A program made the translations under genes and the position numbers. A stretch of DNA of 64,000 nucleotides from Cadophora sp. MPI-SDFR-AT-0126 (lineage: Eukaryota > Ascomycota > Leotiomycetes > Helotiales > Ploettnerulaceae). Location: positions 682,001-746,000 of the forward strand of contig JAGMVK010000017.1 of assembly GCA_020747065.1 (NCBI GenBank), written 5' to 3'. This document shows positions 24,089 to 35,704 of the stretch, in pieces. Under the pieces are notes generated by a model. That model saw only the letters and a program-made list of their open reading frames with translations, did no database searches and was not told the origin of the DNA. The first letter of the stretch is position 1. The number at the start of each line of letters is the position of its first letter.

Positions 24089-27000
24089 ATGATGACAGCT
24101 TCGAGCAAGGAGGCATTGTCCACCGCAACAAACAAGAAACCTGCATCGGTGCCTTCAGAGCCATCAAAGCCAGCCGCATCCAAAACATCAGCTTTGGCAG
24201 CCACAAAGATCTCAAACTCTGATGCTTCGAAGCATGTGACTGTCTCAATGGCAGGGAAGCCTGTCAAGGCAGCCGTGCCCAAGTCTGCAATGGCTACATC
24301 AAAGAAAAGAGCAATAGGAACACCTGATGTCTCCCCGAGTGACAACAAGGTCAAGAAGATCAAGAAGGTCACCATCTCTGATTATGTTGAGTATGAAGTC
24401 GAAGGCGAGTACGAAGGCTACGAGGAAGGTGACTATGGTGGTTACGAAGGGCGCGAGGGGTATGAAGAGGCGTATGAGGGCGACGAGCGGTATGACGAAG
24501 ATTGGGAGGGAAACGAGGATTACGAGGACTACGAGGGCGAGTATGAGGATGAGTACTATGACGAGGATTACGAGTCTGAAGAATCCGAAGGTTGGAATGG
24601 TATGTACAGAACTCCGAACATTGGTCAGATCTAACGCGTATCCTTAGTTTTTGACCCCTGGTTTCTCTGGAACGACCTCGACGGATCCAGGATGGCTGCC
24701 AACTTCAAGCGGTTCCATGCCCTGAACAGAGACATGGCTCCAGAGAGACTCAGAAAGAAGATCAACTACTGCCCGTACGACGTGCCCTACGTTATCAAGA
24801 AGGAAGCCTCCTGCCCAATGCTTTTCGAGGACTTCCTCGAACTTCCAGACAATCTCCGAGAGAAGATCTGGGAATATGCTCTACCGCAAGATTCTCGCGT
24901 CGTCGTCATCTACCAACACAGTGGAGCCTACGTCAAATGCGCTGGACCAGATATTCTCACCACTCAGGTATTTGGAGGGAAGAGACCAGTACTCCTGCGC
25001 GTCAACCATGAGGCTCGTGAAGTCGCGAAGAGATTCTACAAGCTTGCTTTCAGTGCTGTTGATGGCAAGCCAAAGTATTTCAACTTTGACCTCGACGCGT
25101 TGCATCTTTGGGGTGTCGATCCTGACTTCGTCGATAAGATGCCCTTCCTCAAGGACGATTTGGCGAAGGTTCAGAAACTTGCGATTCATGGCGCTGGTCT
25201 TATTGCGGACGAAGATCATTTTGCTCGTCTACGCCACTTCACCAGCTTGAAGACACTTCTAGTAGAGAAGCCATCTGACCATATTGATACCAAGGTCAGG
25301 GAAGAGTTCCACGATAAGCTCAATCATGCTGCGAGGCAATTGCTCGATCAAGTAATCCGACGGGCTCAAGCTGGAGTACCTACGAGAGCCGGATTGGAGA
25401 TTGGACATCTAGGTGCAGACATCCAGATTGGCGATGGAGTTGATACAGACTCGATCAGTAGCGCCACTCTTTCTGAGAAGAGTGTTGTTGAAGCTACAAC
25501 TCCAGATGGAATTGTTGAAGAGTTGCCAGAAGTAGAGACTCTGATTGACCAGGCTATTGCCGATATGTCAACAGACGTCGAAATGTTAATTGATGAGGCC
25601 ATGATAGATCTCTCTTCTGCTGATTCAATCCACTTCCAGCCTGTAAATGTCGTCAAGGAGCGAACCATCACTGAACTGGTCATCGATTTCCGAACATTCA
25701 TGTATACTTGCTCCCAAATCAAGAAGCCCGTCGAAAATACCAATGTTTCAACGGTTCACAAGCAAAATCGCCCGTCTATGCTAGCTGCTGATTGCTTCAC
25801 GGATCTTGATAATGAGCAAAGTTGTGCCACCCCAGTGTCCAAGGAGATCATTGAAAAGGTTGGCGCGAATATTATACCTGCAGCTGCTACCTCCGTCATC
25901 GACAAGACAGACGGCAATTCTGAAAATCCAACGACTGACGAGCAAGGCAGTATATTGGCTTCACCAGCAGATTCTACCAAGGTTCTTGAGGGCACTGAGC
26001 AAGCTGTCGTCAAAAAATCAAAAACTACAGTCAATGAGGATGAAGAAGTGACCGACTTTGGAGCTTTTTCGATTATCTGGGAGAAGGCAGAGAATATCTT
26101 GGAGATTGCCATCATGCCTGCCCAATGGCCAAAGAGAATAAACAAGGCCAAGAAATCCGTAGGTTTTACTACCCTCATATTCCCCGAAGATTCCACATCA
26201 ATATTCCTATGTCCATTTTGCTTTCAAAGTAACAGACTGCTGACTTTAATTCATACAGTGGAAGTGGAATATGGCCAAGCGCAGAGCCGATGATATCTGG
26301 GGTACCGGTGTTTACAGCAACCAGATTCCTCACGATTATGGTCGCGAGGTCCCTATCCCAGTCGAGGTCCCCGCTCCCCCTCTATCTCCAAAATCAGCTG
26401 CCGAGCGAGCTCAATCCAACGAAGCCCTCGCGATTCGCCGCCTACAAGAAGCTGCGAACAGCTCCCTGTGCTGTGCATGTGCAGCTCGTTCTCCCGAAAT
26501 TCCGAACAACAACACTACCCCCGTCGGACCTCTTCAAGCGTCTGATGGTGACTATATTCCAGTCGGTCATCTCGCACCTGCTGAAGTAAAGACTGCAGTC
26601 AATGCCATCATCGCCAAAGCCGCCAATCCAAGCCAATACACCTCCCCATACAAATCCCCAGTCACAACACACGTTAGTGGTCCTACACCTGCAGAAGAAG
26701 TTGGTAGAAGAGACTCTAGTCGCAGATCTCCATACCCAACACAAGGCCACAGTCACACAGCAAACACTGGTGAAAGTACCTCTAGCCAAATATCTCCCTA
26801 CCCAGCACCTAACTATATGGGATACAATGCCGGAATCTTTCCACAAGCCCCAGCATCGTATATTTCTCCATACGCACCCGTCGCTTCCGGTCACTATACC
26901 CACACTGCCTCTGAACCCATCCGATACGTCTCTCCGTACGGCCCGCCTACTGGTGGTGCTACTGCAGGAAGTTTTGGAGTCATTCGCCTGGGTAATCATG

Positions 27001-27329
27001 GTCGTAGCGGCAGCGCTGGAGATTCTTCAACCGGTGACAATAAGCGCCCTATCGCTAGACCTATTCCTACACCTCGATATACACCAAAGACTGCGAACAA
27101 CACTGGTGGAGGTACTGCTTACTACGTCTCATCAACCGGAGGCACTAGTGTGAACACAGGCGGAGTTGCTTCTAGAGGCAGTTCTCACGCTGCTCGTGGA
27201 GCCCTTGGTCGCGGCGGTGCTGGAGGATCTGGTAATGGTCCTAGCTTTGGACGGGGAGGTGTGGGTAGTGGGACTTCGGCCCTCTCTGATGATGATGATG
27301 CTACTGATAGCGATGAAAACATATCATGA
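24089..27329 (+). CDS. Very long 2EXR-domain protein with acidic-Tyr tract and SPY repeats
   Basis: Exons 24089-24599, 24648-26158 and 26259-27329 (introns 48 and 100 bp) join in phase to 1030 residues. Residues 1-100 are Ala/Ser/Lys-rich. Residues about 98-168 form a tract made almost only of Tyr, Glu, Asp and Gly (YEGYEEGDYGG and similar). The 2EXR domain lies at about 230-324: FEDFLELPDNLREKIWEYAL, LLRVNHEAREVAKRFYK and PKYFNFDLD. A long acidic region follows, and the last 350 residues carry several SPY motifs in Pro/Ser-rich sequence and end in Gly-rich, then acidic sequence. 2EXR proteins are an expanded family of unknown function in Leotiomycetes and related fungi. The domain normally sits in 200-400 residue proteins, so the flanking low-complexity arms are unusual. 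Function is unknown. Confidence 0.8.
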
Positions 27330-27989
27330 TGATTTCCTTGAATGCGCGAAATCATTGAAGTGCATTTGGTGGAGTCAAACGCAGCTTAGACAAAGAATAT
27401 GAGCCACCTGCCTGTACATCGTCACTCAAGTGGAAAGGACTCTTGCAGCGGGAATTTGGAGAAAGGGATTCCAACTTGAGATATTTCCTTAGTTACTGCC
27501 AACCAATTTACGCATTAGAAGAAATAATGAATTTCCGAGACACCGTTCTTGCTTGAGAGAGGCCCAATGTCAGATAAACTAGATTTCCATTTCGAAGTAA
27601 ACAAGGCCGTTTTGCACTAGTCTCGAATGAGCCACCTAACCGAAATGGTTATTGCTCGTTCGAAGCCTTTGAATTTCATTCTAGTTCGCGAATTAACTTC
27701 TCTGAAGCAAAGCTTTTTGATGCTGAATGCTGGGCTCTGCCGTAGACAGCATCTGGGGGAAATTATCACGAGCACGGGAACGAGAACAAGGTGTTCATCC
27801 CAGACAGATGAGTCCGCCAGCAAACAGTCAAACACGATTGTTCCAACAAAAGATGGCTTGGAAACAGCTCATGTTGTATCCGACAACACATTGGGAAACA
27901 CTATCTTCCAACCTCAATGATAGAAGCTTAAGTACCACCTGGGAATTCTTCATGTCCTTCTCCCAAATCTACACAAGACAAATTTCAAA
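27330..27989. other. Intergenic, no gene seen
   Basis: Lies between two plus-strand 2EXR genes. Contains only short frames; the last part is presumably the promoter of the gene at 27990. Confidence 0.5.
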
Positions 27990-28544
27990 ATGGCGACCGC
28001 CTTCACCATCTTCCCGGAGCTGGCCACGGAGTTGCAGGACTTAATTTGGGAGGCTGCAGCAACGCATCATCAACCTAGAACATTCAACATTCGCTCTCCT
28101 ACATCCAGATACCCTGAAATGTTGCGTCCGGTACCATGGTCGATCGCAAAGCACAATCTAGGCCTATCTCCCCTAGCAATGTTCAGCGTCTGCCAGAACT
28201 CACGTAAGATCGCCATGAAGCATTTCAAGCTGTCTTTCGCCGGTATCGACAACAGCCCCGTCTGGATCAATTTCCAAACTGACATCTTGTCAATCGACGG
28301 AGGACTCCTGTCTTGCATTGAAATACGGCACGCGAGCTTTAGATGTCGGATCAACTTCGTCGATTTGGCATCTGTCGTGCAGGAATTTGCGCAAGTCGAG
28401 CAACTTATTGAATTCTCCTTGGCACCAAGATATCATCGCATACGTCAAAGTAGACAAGCAGGTCGTTACAAACCATTCCTGAGTCTGAAGAGACTTGGGG
28501 ACAAGCAAGGCGACACGCCCCTCCGTTGGCTGGAGCTGGAGTAG
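27990..28544 (+). CDS. Short 2EXR-domain protein
   Basis: A single-exon frame of 184 codons opens MATAFTIFPELATELQDLIW, a standard 2EXR N-terminal block (F-x-x-F-x-x-L-x-x-E-L/R-x-x-I-W). It continues with RTFNIRSP, the bridge motif SVCQNSRKIAMKHF, and PVWINFQTDIL, the strand that ends the domain. It is clearly related to the interrupted gene at 36646-37425: both share ELQ-x2-IW, C-x-x-SRK, G-[IV]-DN-x-PVW and a similar tail. The C-terminus is about 75 residues shorter than the theoretical full length of that paralogue, so late truncation is possible. Function is unknown for the family. No introns, signal peptide or membrane segment. Confidence 0.75.
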   Translation: MATAFTIFPELATELQDLIWEAAATHHQPRTFNIRSPTSRYPEMLRPVPWSIAKHNLGLSPLAMFSVCQNSRKIAMKHFKLSFAGIDNSPVWINFQTDILSIDGGLLSCIEIRHASFRCRINFVDLASVVQEFAQVEQLIEFSLAPRYHRIRQSRQAGRYKPFLSLKRLGDKQGDTPLRWLELE

Positions 28545-29938
28545 GCTTGCTCCATCTCACCTCTTGTCTTTTCTGGGACGAAGATGTTCCGGCATAAAGG
28601 TCTATTCTAGGAAGAAAATTCATGGTCGTCTCCTCCTGAGCATGATAACAACATTATTCTCCCGTTGAATTTACGACGATCCACGCACAGGCAACGGAAG
28701 ACAAATATAATTACAATTATCCAACTTTGAGTCGTACCAGAAACATCATTTCGTGTGAGTTCAAAATGAATTGTGACAACGCATTGTACAAAATATGAAA
28801 GCGAACTGATCGGGCAGAAACAATTAGCTTGCCAACCAACTCTTTGTTGTATTCCGTCCTCCATAGCTGAACAATAGATGCTCGACCAAGGTCAATAGAT
28901 AGCTACCGACCAGACTTGATGTGTTAGAAATGATGGAATCAAGCAAGGGGCAAGAGAAAGTTGCTATGAAGCAGGATAGACGAAATAGCCGAGCAAGCAT
29001 ATGCTGCCCGATGAGCAGAGAAACATATCAAGACAGCTTCTGCTCAAAGGAAGAAAAACTCAATCTCACATCGGTCGATGCGTGCAGAGTCTTAACTGAG
29101 ATGGTTGCATTGGTGTGCTGTTGGCTCCAATGGAGGTCTGAGAGCCCGAGCCGTCAGCTCACAAGGCATTGAGTTGATTGTCTCAACGCTTTGAGCTTTT
29201 CTTGAGAGACACGAGAACAATGAAAACAAGACCTTGGAAACAAAGCTATTAAATCATGATCATATTTAAAGAATTGAACGCTTTCAATTGATGAGAAATA
29301 GTAGAGTCTTCAAAATCAAGTTGTCTTAGAGACGAAGGGTTATTATGTAAATAGTTGTATCCACGTTACGAGAAGTGACGTAAAAAAGAAACATCTTTCA
29401 GCCCGTTCTGCCCCTTCTAATAAAGTTCTGCATTGACAGCGGTAACCATGCCACATCCAGCATGATGTCCGTTTTGCAAGGGCTGGACTCGAGCTCGAGC
29501 CCCTCGCCATTCATTTGAATTATCAGATTGATCGACAGCATCGACAATCCTTTCCACTCCACTCCACCCAAGGAATAATGACACGATACGACACGAAACA
29601 TAAAGTCCTCGCATCCCTCAGATGATGATCTTTTAGGATCGCTCTATCCTGATATGCAGATCGACAGGGACAGGCAGGATCGCGTGGTATAAGATCGGAA
29701 GAAGGAAGCACTACAGACATTCGACTGTTGAACCCCTCCCTTCTGTGAAACAAGAGGCGTTCGATTCCTGGAAGGCTGAAGCCTCACCTCGCAAAACCGC
29801 GCAGGAGCTGTATACCACGACTGCATCTGCAGCTCAGCTCAGCACAGCGCAGCTTCTCGATAAAGCGCCTCAATTGGTCATTATTCAGACGACGGGTCCG
29901 TTGAAAAACCAACATTCGCTCCTCAATCCGCGTATAAA
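28545..29938. other. 1.4-kb intergenic region, no gene seen
   Basis: Only short frames on both strands. The distal part (about 29750-29938) is the probable promoter and leader of the FlbE-like gene, with a TATAAA-like GTATAAAATG directly at the start codon. Confidence 0.5.
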
Positions 29939-30922
29939 ATGCCAACCTACCTCCTCCACGGCTTCCGCTGGGATCGCGTAAGCATCCGCGTGCATATCGT
30001 GGTTCACGACCTCGAAGACGCAGCACCAGAATGGATAGTCGCGCCCGCAACCTCCGTCACACTCCTCAACTCCTTCTACACGCTCTTCGACTTCCTACCG
30101 CCGTCAAACCCACCCCCGGCATCATACCCCCTCGCATCCGCAGCCGACAAGGTGGTAGTAGAGGATGGCGCAGACAATGGAACCAGGACATTGAAGGATG
30201 CGAAGAAGGGGAGCATTGGGTCATTGAAAGAATTAGTTAGACGACCTATGGCTGGAGGAAAGGAGAAAGAGAAAGAGAAAGATACGAACAGTGAACCAGG
30301 GAAAGAAATCCACAAACCAAAACCTATTTCGACACCCTCTACAACTGCCAAAGCAACAAGCACGAAGACCAGTTCAAAATCCGACAAGAAACCCTCCTTC
30401 AACGACTGGAGCGCCGTAAAACTAGTCGAGCAACACGACCCCGACGATCTAGGCTCCGTCAGCCAGCCATACGCCTACGTCGCAGACTACATGATTGAAG
30501 TCCCCCTCGGCGTTTCGATCACAGAGGAAATAGCTCGCTACGAAGCGAAGAAGCTCGAAGAGGAATCGCCATTGAGTGTGCCTAGCACGCCGGCGACACC
30601 AGGCGATACCACAAATACAAATACAAGTACAGGTACGGGTAATGAGAAAGGAGGATTGAGCACGCCTCCGCTAAGTGCGAGGGAGATTAGGAGGAAGAGT
30701 AGAAGACTGGGATGGTTTGAGAAGTTGAGGGATGGGCTGCAGAAGGGAGAAGAGATTGGATGGTTCGTGGTTGTGTGTGGGGATGAGGAGAGGAAGGCGC
30801 CGAGTGTTATTACGGAGGAGGGGGAGAGTACGAGCAGTGAAGAGGTGGAAAAAGCACCTAAGAGTGCGGGTCTAATGAGGGGTTTCTTTGGGAAGAAGAA
30901 GAGTGTGCAGCAGGAGGAGTAG
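29939..30922 (+). CDS. flbE: FlbE-like developmental regulator
   Basis: An intronless frame of 327 codons starts MPTYLLHGFRWDRVSIRVHI, the conserved opening of the fungal FlbE family. A second conserved block is DAAPEWIVAPATSVTLLNSF. A third is KLVEQHDPDDLG, then VSQPYAYVADYMIEV. A fourth, near residue 275, is EEIGWFVVVCGDEER. Between the first two and the third block sits a long Lys/Ser/Thr-rich insert (about residues 75-155), and a basic and acidic tail follows the last block, so the protein is longer than the roughly 200 residues I recall for the Aspergillus protein. FlbE acts with FlbB at the hyphal tip upstream of the conidiation regulator brlA in Aspergillus; the role in this organism is inferred. 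Codon use and composition are normal for the window. Confidence 0.7.
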   Translation: MPTYLLHGFRWDRVSIRVHIVVHDLEDAAPEWIVAPATSVTLLNSFYTLFDFLPPSNPPPASYPLASAADKVVVEDGADNGTRTLKDAKKGSIGSLKELVRRPMAGGKEKEKEKDTNSEPGKEIHKPKPISTPSTTAKATSTKTSSKSDKKPSFNDWSAVKLVEQHDPDDLGSVSQPYAYVADYMIEVPLGVSITEEIARYEAKKLEEESPLSVPSTPATPGDTTNTNTSTGTGNEKGGLSTPPLSAREIRRKSRRLGWFEKLRDGLQKGEEIGWFVVVCGDEERKAPSVITEEGESTSSEEVEKAPKSAGLMRGFFGKKKSVQQEE

Positions 30923-31041
30923 TAATAGTAGTATGGATCAGCATGGTGTTTTGGCCAGCGTCTTTAGAGTATGAAAAGTAGTAATACCCGTTGAATGCAA
31001 ACACAGATAAAAATGCTCTTCTATATTGCATCTTACTACGC

Positions 31042-32037
31042 TCACTGCTTCCCCTCATAATCCCTCTTCCAAATCCTATCCCACAGCTCCTTATCTACCG
31101 CAAACTCTCTCACATAATCACTCTCCAACTCGTGCGTTCTCCGCCCCAGCAAAACCAAGCTATGCAACGGCCCTCCCAAAACTTCATCCGCCTCACAAAG
31201 CTGCTTCAACGTCCCACTAACAAACTTCTCACTCTTCCCACCTACCCTCGCAGCTCCCACCGCAAGAGACTCCTCATCATACACACTTCCCTCCCCAGCC
31301 TCTTTCTTCAACCCCTCAATCTCCAACATCTGTTCCGCACATTGCCCAACAGTCATATACCTCGGCGGCTCATAGATTTTCCTACCCCTTGCCATATTCT
31401 CCAGACTCTGCTCTTTAACCTTGATATCCAGGAGCACTAGGGTATGTAGACCAATCGAACGATTCTCGCGGATACGGTCGTAGAATGAAGCTGGCTTCCA
31501 GGAATCCGTGAAGAACACCATGGACACCGTTTGTCCGAAATTATAGAGTTGGAGACCTGTTGCGCCGATGGCAGACATGATTGACGCATTGGGGATGCTG
31601 GATATGGGAATCGAGAGTTCGCGGGCCCGGAGGACGAGATCGGTATGTGTCGTTGCTCTGCAGATCCATATCAGCACTTTATTTTTCTCGGGGATTTTGG
31701 AGGGATGGGAAGAGAGCATACCCAAAAGGATCCCCCACAACCAAAAAAGCAACATCTACATTCTGCGCATCCCTCAAGATCTCGTCACTAGCACTCTCCA
31801 CCATCTCTCGATCCGCAATTATAACTTCCCGGCCATAGTATTTCTCCTACTATCCATCAGCGGTCAGCCACATCCGACCCATCCCTAAGGTTCGAGACTT
31901 ACGAGGACGGGCTTGTCAACAAGCAGAATGCTGGTGTAGGCTTCAAGGTAAACGCGCGAGCATTTCTTGACAGTTTCGAGTCCTTTGACTGTTATGTCTG
32001 TTTCGTCGGAAAGACCGAGGCCAATTAGGTAGAGCAT
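31042..32037 (-). CDS. DPH5: Diphthine methyl ester synthase
   Basis: Minus-strand exons 32037-31903, 31846-31722 and 31657-31042 (introns 56 and 64 bp) give 291 residues, the usual eukaryotic length. The start [20 protein letters not shown] is diagnostic for the family. [10 protein letters not shown], then [25 protein letters not shown] and [11 protein letters not shown] follow, as does [28 protein letters not shown] and the C-terminal [14 protein letters not shown] complete the tetrapyrrole-methylase-like fold. The enzyme methylates the modified histidine of elongation factor 2 with SAM, the second stage of diphthamide synthesis, in the cytosol. It shares a 270-bp divergent intergenic region with SNU23. 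Confidence 0.95.
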
Positions 32038-32307
32038 TTTGGGATTGTGGATGTGGGGGTCGTGAAGTAAGTTTAAAGAAGGAAGGTTGTTGATTTGGAG
32101 GGGTGAAATTTAAATTTCGACCCCGCGTGTTTGCTCGGTTTGCTTTGAATATGGGGCCAAAAAGTTCCCAGACATCAACACCAAGCTCCAGACATCACCA
32201 GCTTCGCAAGCTTCGCAACAGCTTCAACCACAGTCTCGAGAACCCCTACATACATCCCTTTCTGCGAACAAACCTTCGCATCTACCGTAACATACAAAAT
32301 CGCCAAC
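32038..32307. promoter_or_regulatory. Divergent promoter between DPH5 and SNU23
   Basis: The start codons of two head-to-head housekeeping genes are 270 bp apart, so this segment must hold both promoters and leaders. No TATA box is obvious; repeats of CTTCGCAA/CTTCGCAT occur at about 32200-32281. Confidence 0.6.
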
Positions 32308-33018
32308 ATGTCCGCCCCAAAGAAAGGCGCCTACGACACCGCCGCCAAAGACACCGACTTCCGCAAGAAATACGACCGCGCCGAATACGCCCAGAAAGCC
32401 GCTGAGCGCGAAGCCAAAGAGAAAGAAGAATCCAAAGCCCGCTACGAAGCCAAGCTCGCCGGCAAGAAATACTACGCACCCCTCACCGGCGAAGAAACAC
32501 TCACGCAAGCCCGCGCCTCCCGTCTCGACGTCTCCGCCAATGTAGGGAAAGTCACATTAATGCCCGCGGGGGCAGCGACGGGCAAAAGAGGTCGCGGCGC
32601 GGGCTTCTACTGCAAAGATTGCGATTTGACGTTTAAGGATAATCTGCAGTGGGTGGAGCATGAGAATAGTATGCAGCATCTGCGGGCGATCGGGCAGACG
32701 GGAGAGGTTAAAAGGGCGACGGTGGAGGAGGTTCATGAGAGAATTGCGGCGATTTGGGAGAGAATGATGGAGGAGAAGAGGGGAGATGTTAAGACGCTTG
32801 GGGAGAGGTTGGAGCTTAGGAAGGAGGAGGAGGAGAAGAGGAGGGAAGAGAGGAGGGAGAAAAGACGCGAGGTGGTGGAGAGGCAGAAGGCGGAAAGGGA
32901 GGAGGGCGTTAAGGTTAAGACGGAGTATGGGGAGGATGTTAGGGTTGAAGGGGAGCATGACGAGGATGATATGATGGCTAGTATGGGGATCACTGGGTTT
33001 GGAACTTCGAAGAAGTGA
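32308..33018 (+). CDS. SNU23: U4/U6.U5 tri-snRNP protein Snu23/ZMAT2
   Basis: A single exon encodes 236 residues, close to the size of human ZMAT2 (about 200). A charged N-terminus leads to LDVSANVGKVTLMP. A U1-type C2H2 finger follows at residues 102-124 (C102, C105, H118, H124; spacing x2-x12-x5), with FYCKDCDLTFKDNLQW at its start. After the finger, VKRATVEEVHERI matches the conserved helix of the family. The rest is a long Glu/Arg coiled segment (about 150-200) and an acidic tail. Snu23 is a B-complex splicing factor that joins and leaves the spliceosome with the tri-snRNP, in the nucleus. The gene lacks introns, common for small splicing genes in this window's style. Confidence 0.88.
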   Translation: MSAPKKGAYDTAAKDTDFRKKYDRAEYAQKAAEREAKEKEESKARYEAKLAGKKYYAPLTGEETLTQARASRLDVSANVGKVTLMPAGAATGKRGRGAGFYCKDCDLTFKDNLQWVEHENSMQHLRAIGQTGEVKRATVEEVHERIAAIWERMMEEKRGDVKTLGERLELRKEEEEKRREERREKRREVVERQKAEREEGVKVKTEYGEDVRVEGEHDEDDMMASMGITGFGTSKK

Positions 33019-33183
33019 TGGCTGGTAACGGATACTTTGAAATTAGCGATGGCGTCAGGAGTCAAAAACTCGAACTCGTTCTTTACTCATGGCTCTGATC
33101 ATCTTGGATTACCTGATAGAGTAATCCTTGATCCGTCTTCTTCATAGAGACAGTTCATAAAGTCTGAAAAGTCCTCGAGAAAA

Positions 33184-33939
33184 CTATCTGCCTCCTTCAC
33201 ATTTCTCTTCGATGGCCAACACCTCGTCAAAGCTCACAAACACGATTCTAGGCTTATCGCTAGCCTCCACCCCTGCCTCTCTCTGCCGGCGATTCGTCTT
33301 CTCCTTCCAGAAAGCGTTCACAGCTCTCCTGCGCACCCTCTCGATCCTATTCCCCTTCCTACCGTCACACCTCCTAACCAACACCACCGTCTCCAAACTC
33401 AAGAACGGCGCCAAGGACAAAGTCGCAAAAGCATAGTTTCTATGCCTGAAACCTAGGATCATGAGATTCCGCACACGCGCCAGTCGATCTCTTAGTATCC
33501 TCTCATGAACAGGAGGCTCCTCTTCCGTGGAGGGACTTCCCCATGCAGGATGGCATCGCAGAACTAGCATGTCCCTCTGAAAGTCAAAATATCTCCATAC
33601 ACCCTCAGTATCATCAAGCGTGGCTGAGATATACCGCTTCAGCGCCAACTCTCGCGCCTCTCTGTTCACATGCAACAATGCTGGGATATCGCTAGGCGAG
33701 AAGCGAGCGGTATACTGTTCTGTTCCATCAGTGTAGATGAAGCGAGAGCGGGTGTGAGAGGTCGGGATACTGGGTAGTGGTGACTCGATGATCGGTAAAG
33801 ACGGCGAAGTGGCCCAAAAGCCGGATGTCTGAGTTATGTAGAGGGTGTAGCGAAGATTGTCTAGTACGTGGGAGAAGATCGAGAGGCGTAGCTCTGTGGG
33901 GAGGTTGGGGAAGGGGGAAGGGGATAATTCTGTTGTCAT
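33184..33939 (-). CDS. 2EXR-domain protein
   Basis: A single-exon minus-strand frame of 251 codons. It opens MTTELSPSPFPNLPTELRLSIFSHVL, then has LLHVNREARELALKRY and GVWRYFDFQRDMLVLR, the three blocks that define 2EXR proteins. This copy has the classical arrangement, with PTELR instead of the ELQ of the paralogues at 27990 and 36646, so it belongs to another branch of the family. A second half of basic and Leu-rich sequence (NLMILGFRHRNY) is of unknown fold. No introns. Converges on SNU23 with 165 bp between the stop codons. Function unknown. Confidence 0.8.
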   Translation of the reverse strand: MTTELSPSPFPNLPTELRLSIFSHVLDNLRYTLYITQTSGFWATSPSLPIIESPLPSIPTSHTRSRFIYTDGTEQYTARFSPSDIPALLHVNREARELALKRYISATLDDTEGVWRYFDFQRDMLVLRCHPAWGSPSTEEEPPVHERILRDRLARVRNLMILGFRHRNYAFATLSLAPFLSLETVVLVRRCDGRKGNRIERVRRRAVNAFWKEKTNRRQREAGVEASDKPRIVFVSFDEVLAIEEKCEGGR

Positions 33940-34426
33940 GTGGTTGGTCTTGTGGGAGATATTGGGCTTTACTGAGTTTCAGTAGTTCCGGGGGGATCGC
34001 TTCTTTTAATATCTTGTACCTCATGCTTTTTTTTACAAGACGAGTGTCTGATACTTGTCATAATGTCTCCATTTCTGATCAAGTGTTCGGTGTGCTTGAT
34101 TCTTTTCATGCGGGCTCTGAGGCACTCTGGACGATAATCGAATGATATGTATGTTTTACCTGCTGGCAACGATGGTTCGGTGACTCAAGTCCATAATTCA
34201 TCATACAGCAACTTTTGTTGACAGGTAACTCGAGAACAAGTTCTCTTGCCCCTTTCAGTCTTTGCTTGCCCTTTCCTTTAGGGTGAGCTTGCTAAGTATT
34301 GACTGACAGCCAGCGTAAGCGGCCAACGCGATTCATCTCATATCTCTTACTACTCCTTGGTCACCAGCAGCATACCAGTCAGTACAATTCTGGTCAAGTA
34401 TAAAATTCAAATATGCATTGAGTATG
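33940..34426. other. Intergenic flank of the transposon
   Basis: Between the 2EXR gene and the left end of the Tc1/mariner element. Only short frames. AT-rich near the insertion site. Confidence 0.5.
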
Positions 34427-34428
34427 TA

Positions 34429-34455
34429 CAATCAGGTGACATTGAAGAGCGCCAC
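34429..34455 (+). repeat. Left terminal inverted repeat
   Basis: 27 bp identical to the reverse complement of 35705-35731. Homology stops right after GCGCCAC, where left continues TTTTCG and right continues GTGACG. Confidence 0.95.
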
Positions 34456-34554
34456 TTTTCGCTTGTCTTACCGAATGCAACCTTGCCCCTCCCCACGCAC
34501 ATATATCTTAATAATTCGATGATTTTTTAATAATATCACTTGAAATTTTCAAGA

Positions 34555-35616
34555 ATGGCTCGTGAACCAAAGACGAAACGAAAGGAGCTTACTCCGACGC
34601 AAAAATGTCGAATTTGGACCCTCCACGAGGAAGGTAATAACCCTTCCGTGATTCATACCAAAACCGGCTACCCGCGATCCACAATTAATTCCTTCTTGAA
34701 CCGACACACTTTAGCCCCTACAAATGGCTTTGAAAATAGGCCGGGAAGAGGAGCTATGCGGAAAATCAAGCCGCAAGGGGAAAGAAACCTTCTGAGGGTA
34801 GCAAATCGAGACCCCCGGATGACTCTCAAAGCTCTTGGTACGCCGTCAAAATCAGGGGAAAGACTCCACCCACGTACAGTTGCTAGGATCCTCAAATTCC
34901 ACGGCAAAGCAAAGCGCTGACCTCGCAAGAAGCCTTTCCTTACAGACGAGCACAAACGACGTCGACGAGTCCATTGTAGAGCTAAAAAAGCTATGAAACG
35001 AGACAATCGGAAGGTGTGTTGGAGTGACGAAGTTACCTTTGAAGTAGGGGAGAATACGTGTACTTTCTAGGTCACGAGAGCTCCTGGAAGAGAGGAAGAG
35101 TACGCGGAGAAGAACCTCCGGCCTACTTTTAAGAGTGGACGCACGACTGTAGGCGTATGGAGTTGCTTTTGCGGAGACGAGATAGGACCGTTATATATGC
35201 TTCCGGAGGGCGAGAATATGACGGCAAAACGATACAAGTGGGTGCTTCAAACGCTCTTTATTCCGTTCTACGAGAAGATGAGACGAAAGTACGGCGAAGA
35301 AGTGATTATGCAAGAAGACAATGCCCCGTGGCATACAGCAAAGATTATCACAAAATACCTAGCGAATAAGAAGGTAAATCGAATGACGTGGCCGGCGCAG
35401 TCTCCTGATCTTAATCCAATCGAGAATCTTTGGAAATATATTAAGAATATAATCTCTCAACGAAAGCACAGAGTAAAATCGGCAAAAGAGATGAGAGAAG
35501 CCTTGAAAGAAGTGTGGCCTTGTATCAATGGAAATTTCCTTCTAAAATTGTGTGATTCTGTACCTAGGAGATGGGAAGCATGCTTGAAGAACAATGGAGG
35601 AGCAACGAAGTACTAA
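34555..35616 (+). pseudogene. Tc1/mariner transposase with two in-frame stops
   Basis: One reading frame of 353 codons is interrupted by TGA at 34918-34920 and TAG at 35068-35070; no frameshift is present. The N-terminus carries the paired-like helix-turn-helix (LTPTQKCRIWTLHEEG, then TGYPRSTINSFL). The catalytic triad is present: first D in CWSDEVTFEVG, second in MQEDNAPWHTAK, and E in SPDLNPIENLWKYI, with exactly 34 residues between the second D and E (DD34E, Tc1 type). The TAG stands where relatives often have Trp (F-stop-VTR), so a TGG to TAG change, a TpG to TpA transition of the kind RIP makes, is plausible. The TGA could come from CGA or TGG. The two stops should abolish transposase, unless read through. 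Confidence 0.9.
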
Positions 35617-35704
35617 TTCCCTATCAATTGAGCTATTCAGACTGATTCTACGTTGATAATTGATGCAATTATGCTCAAGTGATAGAGGTGGGGTAAATCG
35701 TCAC

